A DNA stretch of 64,000 nucleotides, taken from Flavobacteriaceae bacterium GSB9. GTDB taxonomy: Bacteria; Bacteroidota; Bacteroidia; Flavobacteriales; Flavobacteriaceae. The DNA lies in the NCBI GenBank assembly GCA_022749295.1, contig CP062007.1:2790001-2854000 (forward strand). Reading direction: 5' to 3'. The notes under the pieces are model-generated. The model was not told the DNA's origin, searched no databases, and saw only the letters and a program-made list of their open reading frames with translations. Positions within the stretch are counted from its first letter, which is position 1. Each line of letters begins with the position of its first letter. A program made the position numbers and the translations under genes. Positions 54,639 through 63,310 of this stretch are shown here, in pieces.

Positions 54639-55022
54639 CATTCTCGGGCCAAGCCTCACCAATATAGTCATTTCTTTGTGGTCTGAACCTATTCCTAATA
54701 GTATCAAGTTTAGCACTTACAGGCTCTAAAAACATAGGGTTTTTGATCTAAGTGTAACCCTTATTATTGTTTAAGCTGTCCAGAATATTTGGTAATGTGC
54801 CAGAGATTGTCCCCATTTCACCAGCACTATTTAACATGTCCAACAATGAATCATTAAAAGAAACATTGTCTCGAGCATTTTTTATGCCACCAAGTGCTTC
54901 TAAATATTATGATAAGAATGGTGATCTGATAGATAAATAATTTACCAAACGTATTAAGGTATACCTTAGTAAGACTCAAGAGCTATTGGGTATTACTAAT
55001 ATTGATATGTAATTAATTATGT
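54639..55022. pseudogene. Possible gene remnants in a 384-bp gene-free stretch
   Basis: On the minus strand positions 54903-54641 read as about 87 codons with a single internal stop (LGGIKNARDNVSFNDSLLDML ... SAKLDTIRNRFRPQRND). On the plus strand near 54900-55012 a further peptide-like fragment (FTKRIKVYLSKTQELLGITN) appears after a stop. Neither has a start or family; a decayed gene is possible, chance is not excluded. Confidence 0.35.
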
Positions 55023-56183
55023 TTATGCTACAGCCTTACTCCTAGGCTCCAGTAAAATCCCTGCTGGGTGTTTCTCACCTCTTTTTTTCAAATCTATACA
55101 GTACGTATTTAGCTTATTTAATGATGCTATATAGAATTGTGTAAAGCTTTTTTTCATAAATAAATTATAAAGCAGTTTTTTAATGGGGTTTAGTTTTTTT
55201 AAAACAGTAATGTGCGTTTTTGTTTCATCTTTCCCTAAGCGTTTAAGACTTACTACCATGTCGGCATTAAACGTGTGGTTTGTGTCTATCCAGGTTATAA
55301 AATCCTTTGTTATTTTAAAACTGTGCGAAGTGAAAAACGGATCTTTTTCATCTCCATTCATAATACATCGATGTGTAGTGCCATTTTTAACTATTTTGCC
55401 ATTTGTTTTATCACTCCCTTTCACTTGTTGTACCCATAGGTGTTTTGCTTCAGGATCCGAAACAACATTAAAAACAAGTTCTAATGGTGCATTTATTACA
55501 GAACCTACAGAGAGAATTTGTTTCATATTTGGTTCTGGAGCGTAATCATCAATTGTTGGTTTTGGGATATGGGACTCTAAAGGGGCTAAAGACAAGAAAC
55601 AATATTTAATATCTCCAAAGTCGTAGGTTCCTTTTCCATGACTTGGTGTTTCCCAAGCTACTTGTCCAATATCCACCCAAGTTGAGCAGGATTGTATAAG
55701 TTGATCTGTAATTAAAACATACTCATTCATGGAAATGTTATTTTTAAGAAGACGGTGCGCTACGATTACATCCTTTCCAAATAGCTTAGGTATAGTTTTT
55801 ATTTGATTGATAGAGATCTCTCCATAATGAATAATAAATTTTATGTTAAGGTTGCTGGCTTTTAGGCAAGCGCCACATTGGCATATCCTCTGCGATTCGT
55901 ACCTTCTCAAGCAGGCATGAAATTTAATGTACATTCTCTGTACTTGAGCGAGGGTTTCAACAGCTGTCGGCTTTTTGCCTTTTCGGTAAAAAAGGATAGC
56001 ATCCCCTTCAATTTCTGAAATTTGAAGCCCCATTTCATTGGCGTCTATTAGCGTTTCAAGGAGTTCTGTAATAATGTGTTGGCTATGAGATATTTCGGTC
56101 TCATTTACAAATTTGGTAAAGCCACTAATGTCTGGAATAAAAAGAAGCGTGGGTTCAGCGGAAGCGTTATTTACTGGTTTCAT
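55023..56183 (-). CDS. DUF2652 cyclase-like protein with C-terminal START/SRPBCC domain
   Basis: 386 residues. The N-terminal half resembles class III cyclases: LLFIPDISGFTKF (Asp18) and ISEIEGDAILFY (Asp61) supply the two metal aspartates, but the transition-state Asn is replaced by Ile140 (GKDVIVAHR; Arg144 kept), so it is probably a degenerate cyclase. An inserted cysteine group (Cys91, Cys101, Cys103, Cys106; ICQCGACLKAS) could bind metal. The C-terminal half (about 225-375) is an SRPBCC/START lipid-binding-like domain (SVINAPLELVFNVVSDPEAKHLWV). Divergent from regulator 2. Confidence 0.83.
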   Translation of the reverse strand: MKPVNNASAEPTLLFIPDISGFTKFVNETEISHSQHIITELLETLIDANEMGLQISEIEGDAILFYRKGKKPTAVETLAQVQRMYIKFHACLRRYESQRICQCGACLKASNLNIKFIIHYGEISINQIKTIPKLFGKDVIVAHRLLKNNISMNEYVLITDQLIQSCSTWVDIGQVAWETPSHGKGTYDFGDIKYCFLSLAPLESHIPKPTIDDYAPEPNMKQILSVGSVINAPLELVFNVVSDPEAKHLWVQQVKGSDKTNGKIVKNGTTHRCIMNGDEKDPFFTSHSFKITKDFITWIDTNHTFNADMVVSLKRLGKDETKTHITVLKKLNPIKKLLYNLFMKKSFTQFYIASLNKLNTYCIDLKKRGEKHPAGILLEPRSKAVA

Positions 56184-56719
56184 AATCCAAAAGCTTTAAA
56201 TGTGTTAACTTAAATATGGTGTTGTAATAACATTAAAAAACACTGAAGGTTTTATGAGGTTAACTAGACGGCTTTGTCGAGGAGCAAATGTTATTGTAAT
56301 TGTTCGCACTTTAAAGTTCGCAGGTAGAGAAATACCGAATACAGACATGAAGATATGCTTGCTGATTATCGCATGCCCATATAAGCTCGGTAAATTTATA
56401 TGGGACTTTGTTGTAAAGTGTTACTCAAATATAACCAAATATCTTGACATTTTAAATAGCTTACTTGGGTTAATTGTTAATATAGGGTGCTTCTATTTTC
56501 AAAGTATCCGAAATGTTAACCTCAATAGAAACATTTTTATAAGCGCTGTATTTATTCTGTGTAAGTTAGGTTGAATTGGAATGGGAAGAGTTTGCTATAT
56601 GAATGATTTAAGAATAGTATTATTGAGCACGAAAGATTTTTGTCTAAATGAAAATTTCAAAGTAGGCCCAAAAAGTTGTAAATTAAGTGATTGTTTGCTG
56701 CTGTTTAATTTTTTAAAGG
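56184..56719. other. 536-bp intergenic region upstream of regulator 2
   Basis: A + strand frame at 56254-56574 (106 codons) has no start context, no composition signal and no family and is probably spurious. The region likely holds divergent promoters for DUF2652 and regulator 2. No repeat or RNA structure of note was seen. Confidence 0.4.
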
Positions 56720-58570
56720 ATGAGGTCACTACAGTCCATGGATGAGTCGTTTATTTCAAAACTTAATGATGTATTGGAAAACAATTACCATCAGGAGCGT
56801 TTTGGTGTAAGTCAATTAGCCGTAAGCATGGGAGTAAGCAGGTCAAAGCTTCATAGAAAGATAATCCAGATAGAAGGTGTTTCCGCTAGTGCATATATTA
56901 AAAGGTTTCGGCTTGAAAAAGCTTATGTATTATTAAAAAACAACACATCCACGGTATCGGAGATAGCCTATTCTGTTGGGTTTAACAGCCCCTCATATTT
57001 TACAAAGTGTTTTCATAAGCGCTATAAATGTGCACCCAGTGAAGTTAAGCAGAAACCAGAACTTGGGGATGGAGTCAAGGAGCACCATGGAAAGGCCAGA
57101 CAATTATCCTCATTTAGCTTAAAAAAGAGTGTCTTTTTAGGTGTTTTAGTGTTATTGTTGGGAATGGGGGCCTATATCGTTGGTGATTTAGCATCTGAGC
57201 GAAAGGGCAACAGAAAGGTTACCTTAGCAGTGCTTCCATTTAAGACGCTTAGTGATAATCCATCTGATCAATATTTCGCCGATGGTGTTATGGATGTCAT
57301 ATTAAGTAGCCTTTCAGGGATAGAAAATTTTAATGTGATCTCACGAACCACGATGGAACAGTACCGGAAGAATTCTAAAACCACTCCTGAAATAGCCAAA
57401 GAATTGGGTATTACCCATATGCTGGAGGCCAGTGTTCAAAAACAAACGGATAAAGTTCGTATCGCGGTCCAGCTTATTGATGCAAAAAACGATGTTCACA
57501 TCTGGGCTGATGATTACGAAAGATTGTATAAGGATATTTTCTCTATGCAAAGTGAAGTAGCCAGAGAGATAGCACAGCACCTTGAGATAACCCTTTCGTC
57601 AATAGATGAAAGAAGATTGGATGAAACCCCAACAAAAAATGTTGAGGCTTATAATCTGTATTTAAAAGGACGCTTTTTTTGGGATAGGCGAACAGAGGAG
57701 GATTTAAAACTTAGTGTTAAATATTTTGAAGACGCTCTAGCTTTAGATCCAGACTATGCCTTGGCCTATGCAGGATTGGCCGCTTCTTATAGTGTCATGG
57801 CACAGTGGAGGTGGTATCCCAGAGATGAAGGGAATGAAAAAGCTAAAATGTATGCAGAGAAGGCGCTTTCCATTGATAAAAATATATCCCTGGCATATAC
57901 GGTACTTGGGAAAATATCTGTATGGCGTGACTGGAATTGGAAACAAGGGGAAGAAGCGTTTAATCAAGCCTTAATTTTAGATCCTAACAATGCGACAGCT
58001 CATCAATGGTATGCTGGGCTACTGAATAGTTTAGGAAGAAATAAGGAAGCAAGAGAGCACATTGATTTGGCTAAAAAAAATAGCCCCAATGCTCCACTTG
58101 TGTATTCTACCAGTAGTCAGATTTATTATAATAATGGTGAATTTGAAAAAGCTGTTGAGGAGACTAAAAAAGCCTATGAGTTGGGAGGCTTTAGCCTTCA
58201 TTATAGGTTCTATTGTTATGTCAGGTTAGGGGAGTACGATAAAGCTGTTGAAACCTTAAAGTTAAAGTTTCCTGAATTACAATCACATCCCGAAATCATT
58301 GATGAGATATATGAGTCCTCAGGAATTAAAGGCGTGGTTCATTGGTATATTGGTGATAGTAAATGTAGCGGAAGTAATGTAAGTAATTGTTTTAATAAAG
58401 CTAGGTTGTTTATGTTAATAGGCGATACAAAAAACGCTTTAGAATGTTTAGAAAAAAGTTATGAAATTGGTCATAAGCATTTTCCAAAGATTAGGCATTA
58501 TTTAGATTTCAAACCCCTTCAATCAGAACCTAGATATTTAGTGCTTATCGATAAACTTAATATGGAATAA
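56720..58570 (+). CDS. Membrane-anchored AraC-type regulator with TolB-like and TPR domains (regulator 2)
   Basis: 616 residues with the same layout as regulator 1: HTH (about 10-108), TM (137-155), TolB-like domain, TPRs. The N-terminal first HTH half differs from regulator 1 (SQLAVSMGVSRSKLHRKIIQIEGVSA), and the TPR half differs throughout. But positions 56963-57451 are almost identical to 51100-51588 of regulator 1 (about four mismatches in 489 bp by eye). Divergent from the DUF2652 gene; followed by repeat R2. Confidence 0.88.
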   Translation: MRSLQSMDESFISKLNDVLENNYHQERFGVSQLAVSMGVSRSKLHRKIIQIEGVSASAYIKRFRLEKAYVLLKNNTSTVSEIAYSVGFNSPSYFTKCFHKRYKCAPSEVKQKPELGDGVKEHHGKARQLSSFSLKKSVFLGVLVLLLGMGAYIVGDLASERKGNRKVTLAVLPFKTLSDNPSDQYFADGVMDVILSSLSGIENFNVISRTTMEQYRKNSKTTPEIAKELGITHMLEASVQKQTDKVRIAVQLIDAKNDVHIWADDYERLYKDIFSMQSEVAREIAQHLEITLSSIDERRLDETPTKNVEAYNLYLKGRFFWDRRTEEDLKLSVKYFEDALALDPDYALAYAGLAASYSVMAQWRWYPRDEGNEKAKMYAEKALSIDKNISLAYTVLGKISVWRDWNWKQGEEAFNQALILDPNNATAHQWYAGLLNSLGRNKEAREHIDLAKKNSPNAPLVYSTSSQIYYNNGEFEKAVEETKKAYELGGFSLHYRFYCYVRLGEYDKAVETLKLKFPELQSHPEIIDEIYESSGIKGVVHWYIGDSKCSGSNVSNCFNKARLFMLIGDTKNALECLEKSYEIGHKHFPKIRHYLDFKPLQSEPRYLVLIDKLNME

Positions 58571-58618
58571 GGGTTAAAGCGGGAGGAGGTTTGTCTTGGG
58601 CATCAGGTTAAAAAAGGA

Positions 58619-58726
58619 AGTTGTGCTCTTTGATGGTTGCGCAGTGTTCAAATTAGGTTTAAGTAGTTAAACCAATGGGTAAGGGTTCCTTTTTTCTTAA
58701 TTGAAGATTGGGATGCTTTTTTGTTT
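58619..58726 (+). repeat. Intergenic hairpin repeat, copy R2
   Basis: Starts AGTTGTGCTCTT, contains AAGTAGTTAAACCAATGGGT, and ends in a hairpin (58684-58716) GGTTCCTTTTTTCTT / GAAGATTGGGATGC plus six T. It lies between the convergent regulator 2 and cyclase-globin genes and could terminate regulator 2. Confidence 0.7.
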
Positions 58727-58734
58727 TTAGCTTA

Positions 58735-60060
58735 TTAGGCATATTTTTTCATCTCATTTGTAATTATGGTCAACGCTTGTTCCCAAGCATTTATTAATTG
58801 GTCAGTATAAAATTCCCCAAGCTCTTCTTTAATGGTTTCCAATAGCGCTGACAATACTATTGGATAATGTTCTTTAAGAACACCGTAGCGTGAATGACTT
58901 TGTCCGAGTAATTTGAGCCCTAAACTTAGGTGGTCTGGTCTGCTCATTGAATAAACAATTCCTGCAAGCATATGAGTTAATAATCTTCCTTGGGAGGTCA
59001 TGTTATTTTTAAACAGGGATCTTATTTTTGGAGCTTTATTAAAGACTTTGGCATAAAATTTATCTGCAAAATCCTCTTCGTTTCTTAATAAGTAGTCTAA
59101 GGATCGCTGAAGTTCTAATTGGATATCTATTTCTTTAAAACCCTTTAGCTCATGAAATCTGGTTAAATGTTCATGTCCTGCCATTTGTTGATTAAATGTT
59201 TCTCCTATCTCCACTGTTGCTTCAGATAATCCTTTAAAAATGGAATCAGAAATTAAAATATTTGTTTTAGCTATTTTATTGTAAGATTGAATTCTGCTGG
59301 CTGTATTAACTGGGTCACCGACTACAGCAAATTGCTTGTGCTTTGGGTGTCCTAAATGGCCTATGTAGGCTTTGCCAAAATTTATTCCAATACCTAATTT
59401 AAGATTAACGTCAAAGTCTACGAGTTCCATATGATTAAGTCTTTCAATTGCATATTGCATTCCTAAAGCGGCTCTAACAGCATCTTTGCAGTTTTTATCT
59501 TTCATGCCTCCGGACACTCCAAAAATTCCAATAATTTCATCTCCAACATATTGATAGATAACACCGTTGTTTATTAATATAGGGTCTCCTAGAACAGTGT
59601 AGAACCTATTTAAAATATGGGCTACATCAAAAGAATAATTTTGTGACGTCATTTTAGTGAATCCACGAATGTCACAAAATAGTATGGCAATGGCTCTTTC
59701 TTTAGCAGTACCTTCTGGTACAGTTTCTAATTGCAGTTTGTTAATTTCTGAACTAGTCCAAATTAACCTTTGGATGCTTACATCGCCTTTCACATAACAT
59801 TGGCATGCTAACCTAATTGAAGGGTCCCATTTTCTAACTCTTGCTATTTCTTGCTCCCTCAAAGTTCTGGGGTTTAAGTTATCATGACCTCTCAAAACTC
59901 TAATTCTACAAGTAGTACAAAGTCCATTTCCACCGCATTCATGAATATGCGGAATCTGGTTAGAAATAGAACAATCTAGGATGGTTTCAGTTGAATTATC
60001 ATAACCTACTTGCTGATTTATACCGATGTAGGTAATAGTTGGTGTTTTAATGTCAGCCAT
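58735..60060 (-). CDS. 2Fe-2S ferredoxin / class III cyclase / globin fusion protein
   Basis: 441 residues, soluble, three domains. Residues about 5-105 form an adrenodoxin-type ferredoxin: Cys42, Cys48 and Cys51 (ECGGNGLCTTC) and Cys86 or Cys88 (RLACQC). Residues about 120-300 are a class III nucleotide cyclase: metal aspartates Asp130 (FCDIRGFT) and Asp174 (YQYVGDE) and transition-state Asn252 and Arg256 (VGDPVNTASR) are kept, but the base-choice sites are Gln170 and Ala245 instead of Lys and Asp/Thr. Residues about 312-441 match flavohaemoglobin-type globin: B10 Tyr336, E7 Gln357, proximal F8 His389 (QSHSRYGVLKEHY). Probably a redox plus O2/NO-sensing cyclase. Monocistronic. Confidence 0.85.
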   Translation of the reverse strand: MADIKTPTITYIGINQQVGYDNSTETILDCSISNQIPHIHECGGNGLCTTCRIRVLRGHDNLNPRTLREQEIARVRKWDPSIRLACQCYVKGDVSIQRLIWTSSEINKLQLETVPEGTAKERAIAILFCDIRGFTKMTSQNYSFDVAHILNRFYTVLGDPILINNGVIYQYVGDEIIGIFGVSGGMKDKNCKDAVRAALGMQYAIERLNHMELVDFDVNLKLGIGINFGKAYIGHLGHPKHKQFAVVGDPVNTASRIQSYNKIAKTNILISDSIFKGLSEATVEIGETFNQQMAGHEHLTRFHELKGFKEIDIQLELQRSLDYLLRNEEDFADKFYAKVFNKAPKIRSLFKNNMTSQGRLLTHMLAGIVYSMSRPDHLSLGLKLLGQSHSRYGVLKEHYPIVLSALLETIKEELGEFYTDQLINAWEQALTIITNEMKKYA

Positions 60061-60398
60061 TTCAATAGAGTTAGATGTGTGTAAAATATTGATTTACATA
60101 TATGTAAAATTAAGAAATATTATAATTACATTCTTTATTCCAGATTGGAAGTAAGTTTTTAGTTTTAAAATATTTTCATTCAAATAACAAAAACTCCGAA
60201 TGATTAGCTCTTCTTTTGACACATTAAAGAAGTTGTGTTGTTTGGTAAGCATATAGTGTTTATCAAAGGTTTAAGTAGTTAAGCCAATGGAAAGCTTTCC
60301 TTTTTTCTGAGAAGAAAATGGGGATGCCTGCCTGTCGGCAGACAGGCTTTTTTGTTTTCCTCAACTGAATATGCTTTCCTTATAAATTAAGGTAATCA
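60061..60398. other. 338-bp region upstream of the cyclase-globin gene
   Basis: Holds the promoter of the cyclase-globin gene near its left edge and repeat R3 on the right (60231-60353). No gene is visible. Confidence 0.6.
60231..60353 (+). repeat. Intergenic hairpin repeat, copy R3, with an inserted second hairpin
   Basis: Starts AGTTGTGTTGTT; the hairpin GCTTTCCTTTTTTCT / AGAAAATGGGGATGC lies at 60294-60327. A second perfect hairpin, GCCTGTC (60330-60336), loop GGCA, GACAGGC (60341-60347), is inserted before the T-run. GCCTGTCGGCAGACAGGC is a frequent palindrome in flavobacterial genomes. Confidence 0.75.
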
Positions 60399-60980
60399 CT
60401 AAAAAGCACGAATTGCACGAGTGTGAATACCAGCTCTATCGCTTGTATTGTCTGAATGTTGCTCGCCATTTTCAAAATCTTGAACCCATGCACTGCCTAC
60501 TCCATATTCACTAGATGTCCAATAAATTTGATTTGAGAATCCGCCTACTAATGTTTTTTGTTCATATAAGATATTTAGTTGATCTTTTGAGGGTAAAAAC
60601 CAATCGTTAAACCCTCCTCCTGAGTAATCCCTACACAATTTAGCAGCATATGACCCATTATCGCCCTGTGCTTGAATAATCATATTTGTATTTGTTGAGC
60701 CATCTGCAGTACTAGTCGCTTCAGTTTTAATAAAACTTCCATTCCACCAAGGATCTAAAGTGCTCTGATCTGTTTTAGCTGCAATTAATCCATGTTTCTC
60801 AGTATTATCAAGATAAAATATAATTCCTCCTTGGTAATTGTCTCCCAAAATCAGGGCAATTTCCATATTGGGTTCATCCATTTCCATATTAGGGTCATCC
60901 TTTGAACAACTGTTTAGTGTAGTTCCAATTGATGTTATGGTTATTAAGGTGAACAATACGATGTGGATATTTATTTTCAT
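60399..60980 (-). CDS. DUF1566/Lcl-like C-terminal-domain lipoprotein
   Basis: 193 residues. Lipobox-like cysteine at 25 (TTLNSCSKDD). A short tandem peptide repeat PNMEMDEPNMEI follows, then the DUF1566 domain (about 45-193): GGIIFYLDN, LCRDYSGGGFNDWFLPSKDQLNILYEQ, YWTSSEYGVGSAWVQDFENG and RAIRAF. Such domains are common in surface lipoproteins; ligand unknown. Lies between repeats R3 and R4. Confidence 0.85.
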   Translation of the reverse strand: MKINIHIVLFTLITITSIGTTLNSCSKDDPNMEMDEPNMEIALILGDNYQGGIIFYLDNTEKHGLIAAKTDQSTLDPWWNGSFIKTEATSTADGSTNTNMIIQAQGDNGSYAAKLCRDYSGGGFNDWFLPSKDQLNILYEQKTLVGGFSNQIYWTSSEYGVGSAWVQDFENGEQHSDNTSDRAGIHTRAIRAF

Positions 60981-61134
60981 GATTTTTAATTTTAAATCGA
61001 AGATATATCTAATATCATAATAACTGTCCTAGATAATATTTGAAAGAATTATTAGGATAGATAGCAGCTAAAATGTTGTTTTGTTTGTCAGGTAAGAGGT
61101 AACGTATTGAAAGTCCACTAAAAATGGACAATCC

Positions 61135-61190
61135 AATGAGAAGCTTTCCTTTTTTTACTTAGTAAAAATCGGGATGTTTTTTTGTTTTTA
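61135..61190 (+). repeat. Intergenic hairpin repeat, copy R4 (right half)
   Basis: The hairpin GCTTTCCTTTTTTTAC / GTAAAAATCGGGATG (61143-61176) plus seven T corresponds to the right half of the other copies. The left half is not recognisable and is replaced by a GTCCA-ctaaaaa-TGGAC hairpin at 61113-61129. Confidence 0.6.
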
Positions 61191-61199
61191 TCTAACCTG

Positions 61200-62744
61200 T
61201 TAATTTTCAATATTGAAATACGTTGTAATAAGCCTATCGCAGGTTTCACAATCGCCTTTTTTGATTTTATTTTTAATAGTGATAAGCTTACCGTATGCCA
61301 ACCTAGGGTGGTTGTTGAACATATCATAAATGGCCCATTGCAAAATAAGCTTATAGGCATCTTGTTCATTTTTTGTAGTACGAAATGCTTTGCTTAAGTA
61401 ATAATTCTCCATTATTATTTTTGTATTTTCCATGTAGCTAGCGTGAGCTTTTAAGCGATAAATATCAAAATTTTTAGAATCAATTTTTTCAGCTTCTTCG
61501 ATATAAAATCGCACTTTTTCAATATCATCTTCAAGAATATAAAACTTAGATAGGTTAATGTAGTCTGAAAATGTCCTTGCTCTGGGGTCTGAAATTTTTC
61601 TTAAAAGAAGGTTTTCATACTCAGTTTTTTTATCAAGGAACTTATAAATGGATAACAAGGTTAAATAAGCATCATTAGGTTCTGCAATCAATTTTGTTTT
61701 ATTTCTTGAAAATATGTCTATAGCTTTTTGGTAATAATCAATGGCCTTATCATCATCTTCAAGGTAGAAGTTAATTAATCCAAGGTGTTTATAGGCCGTA
61801 TATGCATTTAAAGTTTTATGTTTTAAGGATTGCTTCAGCCAACGTTCCAATGCCTTAAGGTCCTTTTTTTCATCCCTACTGAAGTCAAATAATATTTGTC
61901 CGTTTTCATCAAGGTCAAAAAAACCACACCTAAAAAAGAGGTTATAAAAATTTAACAATTTATCAAGATTAATGGCTGCTTGCTTGTGATTTAATTTTTC
62001 ATAATGGTTTCGGATGGATGACCAATCGATTAAAGTTTTGTAATGTTTTTGTTTTAATTTCTGTTTAAGCGAGGGATTGTCATCTAGTTGTTTGAATTCT
62101 TCAAGGTATTTTGTGGTGTTAATGGTGATTAATAAGAAAATGCCTAATTCTGGGTATAATGTATTGTTAGTTAATGAATTGGTCAAAATAGTTTTGGCCT
62201 TTTCATACTCACCTTTGGAAGCTAAATACATTGGGTAAGTAAAAAGTGAATGGTATTCATTTGGATTTAATAAAAGTGCCTTTTCGGCATCCTCAATAAA
62301 CCCCTTCTTAATTCCTAATTTGGCTTTTAATAAACTTCTAGTACCATAAAAAGAGGCAGAATCACTATCAAAGAATTTAATGTTTATATGTTCCAGTGCC
62401 TCTTTATAATATGCCTTACTATTGTTTTCGGCACCTATCTTGTCATAAAATTTACCTATTTTATACAGTAATTTAAAATTTAGGGAGTCCTTGGATAAGG
62501 AATCTTTTAACTTTTCGAGATATTCATCGTTTTTGGGCTCCTCATCCTTGATTGCAGTAATGGAAGATGTTAAGTCAGAAGTTCCCACAGAAAATGAAAG
62601 CTGTACTTTAAAATCGAATACCTCTTTTTTACAACCTAAAAAGTCATTCTTGTCTCTATCTATTAAATGTTTATTTAATGCATAAGTTTGGCCTTTTACA
62701 GGGGTTGAAATAAGTAATAATACAATAAATAGAAATGTTTTCAT
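61200..62744 (-). CDS. Secreted TPR-repeat protein
   Basis: 514 residues with a signal peptide (MKTFLFIVLLLISTPVKGQ). At least six TPR-like units are visible from about residue 90 on (for example LYKIGKFYDKIGAENNSKAYYKEALEHI, YLEDDDKAIDYYQKAIDIFS). A short cysteine pair near the C-terminus (CETCDRL) could bind metal or form a disulfide. Role unknown; divergent from regulator 3 with R5 between. Confidence 0.8.
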   Translation of the reverse strand: MKTFLFIVLLLISTPVKGQTYALNKHLIDRDKNDFLGCKKEVFDFKVQLSFSVGTSDLTSSITAIKDEEPKNDEYLEKLKDSLSKDSLNFKLLYKIGKFYDKIGAENNSKAYYKEALEHINIKFFDSDSASFYGTRSLLKAKLGIKKGFIEDAEKALLLNPNEYHSLFTYPMYLASKGEYEKAKTILTNSLTNNTLYPELGIFLLITINTTKYLEEFKQLDDNPSLKQKLKQKHYKTLIDWSSIRNHYEKLNHKQAAINLDKLLNFYNLFFRCGFFDLDENGQILFDFSRDEKKDLKALERWLKQSLKHKTLNAYTAYKHLGLINFYLEDDDKAIDYYQKAIDIFSRNKTKLIAEPNDAYLTLLSIYKFLDKKTEYENLLLRKISDPRARTFSDYINLSKFYILEDDIEKVRFYIEEAEKIDSKNFDIYRLKAHASYMENTKIIMENYYLSKAFRTTKNEQDAYKLILQWAIYDMFNNHPRLAYGKLITIKNKIKKGDCETCDRLITTYFNIEN

Positions 62745-63310
62745 TGCTATTAGGTATTAGTTTTTAAATTAAAAATTTAATTCAATACCTAAACTATTAA
62801 AAATTGATTGTTTGTATGTCCAATAACATCTTTAAGGGATTATTTAGGATATGCTTAATTTGTGACAAAAACAATCGGGTATACTGGGAGTAATAAAAGT
62901 AGTTGTGTTGTTCCCAAAGTTAATTTGGAATGTAGTTAATGCCAATAATCCCGATAGCTACCGTGAGGTATTCCAATGGACAAGCGTTCCGTTTCCGATA
63001 TTTCGGAGTTGGTATGCTTTTTTTAGATACTTCACAAATTTAAAATTATTAGTACGATATATAAATGGTGTATTGAGATTAAAATAATGTTTGGAATTAT
63101 AGTTTTCGTTATATATTGTTTCTTTAAACACCAAAAAAATCGTAAATTTTCAATTATAGAAGTGTAAATTTTCCAGATGTAATTTATCTTTAGCTTCATA
63201 GGTTGACTCTAGCATTAGGTTTAGCAACCATTTTAGAAAGAACTCCTAAATAATGTGAGAATTCATCTCGTTAATTAAAGATGTGGCTGGAGTACTATAA
63301 GTATTAAAAA
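62745..63310. other. 566-bp region between the TPR protein and regulator 3
   Basis: Contains repeat R5 (62901-63024) and no gene. A short frame at 62905-63087 lies inside R5 and is rejected. Confidence 0.6.
62901..63024 (+). repeat. Intergenic hairpin repeat, copy R5
   Basis: The left half shares a 28-bp block with R1 (begins AGTTGTGTTGTTCCC). The right hairpin GCGTTCCGTTTCCG / CGGAGTTGGTATGC (62984-63017) differs in sequence from R1-R4 but keeps pairing by compensatory changes and is followed by seven T. Confidence 0.72.

Noticed and set aside
56254-56574. 106-codon + strand reading frame upstream of regulator 2
   Set aside because: No family, no ribosome-binding context, unusual composition for this genome, and it sits in a divergent promoter region; probably a chance frame.
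49087-63024. R1-R5 as integron attC sites
   Set aside because: GTTRRRY-like sequences occur in R2 and R3 only, no matching RYYYAAC partner and no integron integrase are visible, and genes between them are not all in one direction.
62905-63087. 60-codon + strand frame
   Set aside because: It lies inside repeat R5, whose other copies do not keep the frame.
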